From UBA288 sp050178135 (GTDB taxonomy: Archaea; Halobacteriota; Methanomicrobia; Methanomicrobiales; Methanospirillaceae), in NCBI GenBank assembly GCA_050178135.1, contig JBFXGJ010000017.1, forward strand, positions 1 through 38,188: 38,188 bases of DNA. Reading direction: 5' to 3'. A program made the translations under genes and the position numbers. A model generated the notes under the pieces. The model did not search any database, was not told where the DNA came from, and saw nothing but the letters and a program-made list of their open reading frames with translations. The number at the start of each line of letters is the position of its first letter. Position 1 is the first letter of the stretch. This document shows, piece after piece, positions 33,572 through 38,188 of this stretch.

Positions 33572-33609
33572 CGGTGGCTTTTTTCCTTCCGCCCAGCCGA
33601 GATCTGGGT

Positions 33610-34845
33610 ATGCGGACCCGGGCGGCATCGGCCCTCGACCTCTTCACGGACTCGGTCCGGCTCATGGGCGATGCGACGCTCTGCGCGGCGATCGAGTTCG
33701 ACCGCCGGCTCGACCCGGACGCTCTCGGCAAGGCGGCGACGGCCTGCGTCCGGGCCCATCCGATCCTCCACAGCCGGCTCGTCCGGGGGCGGGGGCCCGC
33801 CCACTGGGAGCTGACGCCTCTCGACGGCGACCTTGTCGTACAGCCGGAGGACTGCCCCGAGGACTACCGCCGGCACGTCGTCGGCCCCGTCGACCCGCAT
33901 GGCTCTCTTCAGGTCCGCGTCCGACTCCTCCGCCGGCCGTCGGGCGACGTGGTCGTCGTCAACCTCGCCCACGCGGCTGCCGACGGGTTCGGGCTCCACA
34001 CCCTTCTTGGAGACCTGCTTGGGGAGTACCTCACCCCCTGGAGCATGGTGCCCGCTGAGGACGGAGTACCGGAGCGCGATACGCTCTGGACGCGCCGACT
34101 TGCAAAGGAGGACGTGCCGCATCCCCGGGAGATGCAGGTGATCAACCCGATGTGGCCCGACCCCTTTGGGCGGGCTGAGGGGCCAACGTCGTTTCACCGG
34201 GAGCGGGTGGATCCGGCGGTGCTGGCGGCGGTCCGGGACCATGCCCGGGGTCTCGGGGGGACCTTCAACGACGCGGTCCTCGCCGCCTACTACCTCGCAA
34301 TGACCGACCTCACGGGCCACCGCGACCCGATCGCGGTCTTCTTCCCCGTCAACCTCCGCCAGCACCTTGCCGACGGGTCGCGGGTGATGACCAACCAGGC
34401 GACCAACGTCTGCATCCCCCTCGAGCGGCCCCCGGGGGAGGGAGCGGACGAGGTCCTCGCCCGTGTCGTCGAGGGCACTCAGCGGCTGAAGGCGGGCCGG
34501 ATCGGGATCGCCGAGCAGGTGGAGATGGACGCCCTCTGCGACCCAGAGGGGTGCCGGGTCCACGAGATGGCCGAACAGATGATGGCCCTGCAGGAGCAGG
34601 GGCTCGCCGACATCTTCATCTCGAACCCCGGCCCGTTCACGCTCCCGGAGGTGGCAGGCCTCGTCGACGCATATATCTGCTACCCGGGGGGGACGATGCC
34701 GACGACCTGCTTCATCACCAGCACGTTCCGGGGATGGATGACGGTCACGATGGGCTACCAGGAGGACGACCGGGCCCGCGCCGGCACACGGACGGCGATG
34801 GACCTCTTCTGCCGGCACCTCCGCTCCTTCGCGGACCGGGACTAA
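33610..34845 (+). CDS. Condensation-domain / alcohol O-acyltransferase-like protein
   Basis: A 411-residue protein of the CoA-dependent acyltransferase (condensation, chloramphenicol acetyltransferase-like) superfamily. The catalytic motif reads AHAAADG (120-126): His121 and Gly126 are the second His and Gly of HHxxxDG, while the first His is Ala. 'TFNDAVLAAYYLAM' and 'AVFFPVNLRQHL' followed by 'NQATNV' match the WS/DGAT and non-ribosomal condensation folds. No carrier protein, adenylation domain or other NRPS gene is nearby. Start at 33610 follows a box A-like 'gcttttttcc'. Possible roles: acylation of a lipid, polyketide or surface glycan; not determined. Confidence 0.75.
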   Translation: MRTRAASALDLFTDSVRLMGDATLCAAIEFDRRLDPDALGKAATACVRAHPILHSRLVRGRGPAHWELTPLDGDLVVQPEDCPEDYRRHVVGPVDPHGSLQVRVRLLRRPSGDVVVVNLAHAAADGFGLHTLLGDLLGEYLTPWSMVPAEDGVPERDTLWTRRLAKEDVPHPREMQVINPMWPDPFGRAEGPTSFHRERVDPAVLAAVRDHARGLGGTFNDAVLAAYYLAMTDLTGHRDPIAVFFPVNLRQHLADGSRVMTNQATNVCIPLERPPGEGADEVLARVVEGTQRLKAGRIGIAEQVEMDALCDPEGCRVHEMAEQMMALQEQGLADIFISNPGPFTLPEVAGLVDAYICYPGGTMPTTCFITSTFRGWMTVTMGYQEDDRARAGTRTAMDLFCRHLRSFADRD

Positions 34846-34928
34846 GCCCGCACCGCACCCCCAGCTACTCCCGGTGGGCGCTCCTGCCGGGGCTGAATGA
34901 TCCTCCTCATGCTGCTCCGATACAAACG

Positions 34929-34937
34929 GCTATACTC
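34929..34937 (+). promoter_or_regulatory. Probable box A for the large sensor kinase
   Basis: GGCTATACTC lies about 26-30 bases before the GTG at 34959. An in-frame ATG at 34938 is followed by TAG at 34953, so it is not the start. The spacing implies a leaderless or nearly leaderless mRNA that begins with GTG. Confidence 0.45.
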
Positions 34938-34958
34938 ATGGACGGAGACCTGTAGTCT

Positions 34959-37900
34959 GTGCCAGGGACCATCCGCGTCCTCTACGTCGACGATGAGCCC
35001 GACCTTCTCCGCGTGACCCGCTTCTCGCTGGAGCGGATGGGGGAGTTCGCGGTCGACACGGCGGAATCGGCGGACGAGGCCCTTTCTGCCTTTTCCATCC
35101 CGGCATACGATGTCATCGTCTCGGACTACCAGATGCCCGGCATGGACGGGATCGCGTTTCTCAAAGAGGTCCGGGAGCGCCACGGGGAGACCCCGTTCAT
35201 CCTCTTCACGGGCCGGGGGCGCGAGGAGGTCGTGATCGAGGCGATCAACAGCGGCGCGGACTTCTACCTCCAGAAGGGCGGCACACCGGCGGCCCTGTTC
35301 GCCGAGCTCGCCCACAAGATCCGGCAGCTCGTGAAGCGGCGTTCGACCGAGCACGCCCTGCGCGAGAGCGAGGAGAAGTACCGTTCGCTCGTCGATCTCA
35401 CCCCGCTCGGGGTGCTCGTGCACACCAGCGACGGGAGGATCGTCTACGCCAACCAGGAGTGCCTCCACCTCACCGGGCAGAGGAGCATCGACGACCTGCT
35501 GGGTGGAAACGTCCTCGATTACGTCTTCCGGTTCATCCACCCGGACGAGCAAGAACAGGTGTTCGAGCTCTTCCGGCAGCAGTCCGAAGAAGGGGGGACG
35601 ACCTCGTTCACGGAGTGGCGGTTGCTCTCTCCCACGGGGGAGGTCTCCACGATCGAGATCGCCGCGAAGGCGATCCCGTACGGCGGCGCTCCGTCGGTCC
35701 TCGTCCTCTTCCGGGACGTCACCGAGTGGAAGCGGGCGCAGGCTGAGCTGCAGGCGGCGTACCACCAGCTCGCCGCCCAGGAGGAGCAGCTCCGTGCGAA
35801 CCTCCAGGAGGTGATCGGGGCCGAGCGGGAGCGGGTCGAGACCGAGCAGAACTTCAAGTCCCTCGTTGACAACGCCCCCTACGCCGTTTACATCCAGGTG
35901 AACGACCGGATCGTCTACATCAACGGCGCGGCGGTCCGCCTCCTGGGAGGAACCTCCGCCGACCAACTGCTCGAAACGAACCCCTGGGACCGGATACACC
36001 CGAATTTCCACGAGAGGGTCCGGGGCCGGGTGAGGAGCCTGACCGTCGACCAGGAGCCCGTCGGGGCATTGGACGAGGTCTTTCTCCGGCTCGATGGGAC
36101 CCCCGTCGACGTCGCCGTCTCCGCGGTGCCTCACCGCTACCGAGGTGAGCACGGCGTCCTCGTGATGCTGCACGACATCACCGACCGAAAGCGACGGGAG
36201 ATGGAGCTCCAGCGGAGGATCGAGGAGATCGCCTACGCTCGCCGGGACCTCCTCGAGAGCCGGCAGCAGCTCGCCGAGATCGCGGCCACCGTCCCGGGTC
36301 TCATCTTCCAGTTCTATGCACGGTCCGACGGCGGCATGGGGGTGAATTACGTCAGCAGCCGGTCCCGCGACCTCTTCGGGCTCGAGGACGACCCGGAGAC
36401 GTTCTTCGAGCATTACATGGCGCACCTGGACCCACGGGACCACGACCGGGTCCTCGCGTCGATCGGTGCGGCCGTCGCCTCGGCGTCCGAGTTCGAGACG
36501 GAGTACCGGTTCATCATGCCGTCCGGTACGTCCCTCTGGGTCCGGGCGATCTCCCGGCCGGTCGTGCGGGAGGATGAGGTCCTCTACAACGGGGTGATGC
36601 TGGACATCACCGCCAGGAAGGCGGCGGAGGCGGCCCTCGAGCAGCGCCTCGTCGCGCTGACCAGGCCGATGGAGGAGACGGGGGTGGCGTTCTCCGACCT
36701 CCTCGACCCCGTCGAGGTCCAGCGCCTGCAGGACACGTTCGCGGTGGCGACAGGGGTCACCGTCCTCCTCGTTCGCCCCGACGGGACGACGATCACCCGG
36801 ACAAGCAACCCCTGCCGGCTCTGCAGCGAGGTCGTGCGCTCGACGCACGCCGGTCAGGAGGCATGCCGTCCCGGGCCGGCCGAGCTCGCCGAGGCGGAGG
36901 GAGCCGTGGGGGCAGTCATCAGCACCTGTCCGGTCACCGGGCTGATGACTGCCGGGGCGCGGATCGTGGTCGGCGACCGGCACATCGCCACCTGGCTGGT
37001 GGGGCAGGTGCGCGACGGCTCCCCGGAAGGGGAGGAGAAGGTCCGGGCCCGTGCGCGGGCCATCGGTGTCGACGAGGAGGCGTTCGTCGCTGCGTACCGG
37101 GAGGTGCCGGTGGTCCCCCCCGGGCGGTTCGCGGCGATCGTTCGCTCCCTCGAGACGATCGCCCACCAGCTCTCGACGGTCGCGTACCAGAACGTGCAGC
37201 AGGCCCGGTTCATCGCCGAGCGGGACCGGGCGGTCGAGGCCCTGCACGAGCGGGAGGCACGTCACGCGGTCCTCCTGGAACTGGGCGACGCCCTTGGGGC
37301 GCAGACCGGTACGATGGAACTCCGGGCGGCAGCGTGCGACGTCCTCGCCCGGCGCCTTGGCGTCGACCAGGTGCAGTACACAGAGGTCGACCTGGAGGGT
37401 GGGGCTGTCATCTTCCACCTGGACCATGTCCGGGAGGGTCTCTCTCCCCTCTCGGGCCGGCAGCCCTTCGAGGTGCTCGGGGGGATCCCTTCGGCGCTCG
37501 CCGCCGGCCGGACGCTCGTCGTCGACGACCCGGAGCGCTCGCCCGACCTGCCGGAGGCCGCGCGCCGCGTGTGCCGCCAGCTCGCCGCCCGCTCCTTCGT
37601 CATCATCCCGTTCCTGCGGGAGGGGAGGCTGGTCAACACCCTGAACGTGGTCTCGCACACGCCCCGAGCCTGGACTCCGGGGGAGGTCTCGCTGATCGAG
37701 GAGGTCGCCGTGCGCACCTGGAACGCGGTGGAGCGGGCCCGCGCTGAGGAGGCGCTGCGTGAGCGGGAGGAGGAGTACCGCCGCATCCTTCTGAACCTGC
37801 AGGACGCGTACATCCGCTCCGACGAGGACGGGATCGTGCGGATGGTGAGCCCGTCGGCAGCTCGTCTCTTCGGCTATGACACCGGCGACGAGATGGTCGG

Positions 37901-38188
37901 GCTCCCCGTCGCGTCCCTCTACCTCCACCCGGAGGAGCGGGAACGGGCGCTCGGGCTCGTGAGGGATGAGGGTGAAATCACGGACCACCTGATCGAGGGG
38001 GTCACGCGGGACGGCGCTTCCCTCTGGCTCTCTCTGAACGTCCAGTTCCTCCGCGACGGGGAGGGGCGGATCCGGGGCTACGAGGCGTTCGTGCGCGACA
38101 TCACCGAGCGGCGGGAGATGGAGCACGCGATCCACGAGGCGAACCGGCGCCTCGGCCTCCTGGAGAGCGTCACCCGGCACGACCTCCT
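34959..38188 (+). CDS. Hybrid receiver / multi-PAS / PocR / GAF sensor histidine kinase, 3' partial
   Basis: Open from GTG 34959 to the window end (1076 codons). Domains: N-terminal receiver (1-125) with acidic pair Asp11/12, phosphoacceptor Asp56 in 'VSDYQMPGMDG' and Lys106; PAS (about 137-260), PAS (about 294-410), PAS (about 430-550); PocR-type ligand-binding domain (about 580-750, 'DLLDPVEVQRLQDTFAVATGV' ... 'RLCSEVVRSTHAGQEAC' ... 'GARIVVGDRHIATWLVGQV'); GAF (about 767-927); PAS (about 937-1050); and the start of a methanogen-type phosphoacceptor helix ('GLLESVTRHDLL'). No membrane segment is seen. The ATPase domain lies beyond the window. It receives phosphate (receiver) and several small ligands, and so may sit late in a phosphorelay. 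Confidence 0.88.
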   Translation, partial: MPGTIRVLYVDDEPDLLRVTRFSLERMGEFAVDTAESADEALSAFSIPAYDVIVSDYQMPGMDGIAFLKEVRERHGETPFILFTGRGREEVVIEAINSGADFYLQKGGTPAALFAELAHKIRQLVKRRSTEHALRESEEKYRSLVDLTPLGVLVHTSDGRIVYANQECLHLTGQRSIDDLLGGNVLDYVFRFIHPDEQEQVFELFRQQSEEGGTTSFTEWRLLSPTGEVSTIEIAAKAIPYGGAPSVLVLFRDVTEWKRAQAELQAAYHQLAAQEEQLRANLQEVIGAERERVETEQNFKSLVDNAPYAVYIQVNDRIVYINGAAVRLLGGTSADQLLETNPWDRIHPNFHERVRGRVRSLTVDQEPVGALDEVFLRLDGTPVDVAVSAVPHRYRGEHGVLVMLHDITDRKRREMELQRRIEEIAYARRDLLESRQQLAEIAATVPGLIFQFYARSDGGMGVNYVSSRSRDLFGLEDDPETFFEHYMAHLDPRDHDRVLASIGAAVASASEFETEYRFIMPSGTSLWVRAISRPVVREDEVLYNGVMLDITARKAAEAALEQRLVALTRPMEETGVAFSDLLDPVEVQRLQDTFAVATGVTVLLVRPDGTTITRTSNPCRLCSEVVRSTHAGQEACRPGPAELAEAEGAVGAVISTCPVTGLMTAGARIVVGDRHIATWLVGQVRDGSPEGEEKVRARARAIGVDEEAFVAAYREVPVVPPGRFAAIVRSLETIAHQLSTVAYQNVQQARFIAERDRAVEALHEREARHAVLLELGDALGAQTGTMELRAAACDVLARRLGVDQVQYTEVDLEGGAVIFHLDHVREGLSPLSGRQPFEVLGGIPSALAAGRTLVVDDPERSPDLPEAARRVCRQLAARSFVIIPFLREGRLVNTLNVVSHTPRAWTPGEVSLIEEVAVRTWNAVERARAEEALREREEEYRRILLNLQDAYIRSDEDGIVRMVSPSAARLFGYDTGDEMVGLPVASLYLHPEERERALGLVRDEGEITDHLIEGVTRDGASLWLSLNVQFLRDGEGRIRGYEAFVRDITERREMEHAIHEANRRLGLLESVTRHDL

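Noticed and set aside
34842..38180. 1112-residue open frame on the minus strand
   Set aside because: It is the antisense shadow of the receiver/PAS/PocR kinase; the plus strand shows clear domains throughout and the minus protein is Asp/Arg/Pro-rich with no fold.

Overview
The window is a GC-rich stretch of an archaeal chromosome, most probably from a methanogen of the order Methanomicrobiales (Methanoculleus/Methanofollis-like). The inference rests on gene content and signals: a four-subunit pyruvate:ferredoxin oxidoreductase, a dihydropteroate-synthase-related protein of the methanogen type, a split archaeal glutamate synthase with an FrhB (F420)-like partner, archaeal TruA, PAS/GAF sensor kinases of the methanogen type, TATA-like box A elements about 25-30 bases before start codons, and T-run terminators. 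No rRNA, tRNA, CRISPR array, insertion sequence or phage gene was seen. Genus is not determined.

Layout. 1-1596: end of a secreted Thr/Pro-repeat + parallel beta-helix (NosD-like) surface protein. 1684-5544 (minus): a TMEM175-type channel, then a MacB/LolD-type ABC exporter (ATPase, FtsX-like permease) with a secreted CARDB/S-layer-type partner. 5926-7244 (plus): a TPR surface protein and a four-helix membrane protein whose end is shifted out of frame at a run of eight C. 7409-10174 (minus): porBACD operon. 10260-12337: a proline-rich membrane protein, then truA and a PHP phosphoesterase. 12380-14693 (plus): DHPS-related protein, a tandem (two-domain) rubredoxin behind an unusual AT-rich leader, and a small membrane protein. 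14698-20446: nitrogen assimilation, with glnA (minus) divergent from a four-gene glutamate synthase operon (plus); an NrpR-like site sits at the glnA start. 20491-21717: a degenerate histidine kinase directly ahead of a Gdx/SugE guanidinium-type exporter. 21726-25580 (minus): a 1284-residue Cas4/Dna2-like nuclease-helicase. 25731-27931: ABC-2 exporter pair and a flavin reductase.

28003-38188 is a signalling island and the most unusual part: STAS protein, RsbW/SpoIIAB-like kinase, membrane SpoIIE-type phosphatase, PAS-GAF histidine kinase, a second STAS protein, a metallo-beta-lactamase protein fused to a kinase-like tail, a condensation-domain acyltransferase-like protein, and a large receiver/PAS/PocR/GAF sensor kinase that runs off the window. 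The STAS/kinase/phosphatase set has every part of a bacterial partner-switching circuit, yet archaea have no sigma factor, so its output must be something else.

How genes work together: Por makes pyruvate from acetyl-CoA and CO2 with reduced ferredoxin; GlnA and the GOGAT operon form the GS/GOGAT route for ammonium; the signalling island probably integrates cytoplasmic and membrane cues by Ser phosphorylation (STAS), His-Asp phosphorelay and second-messenger-like ligand domains.
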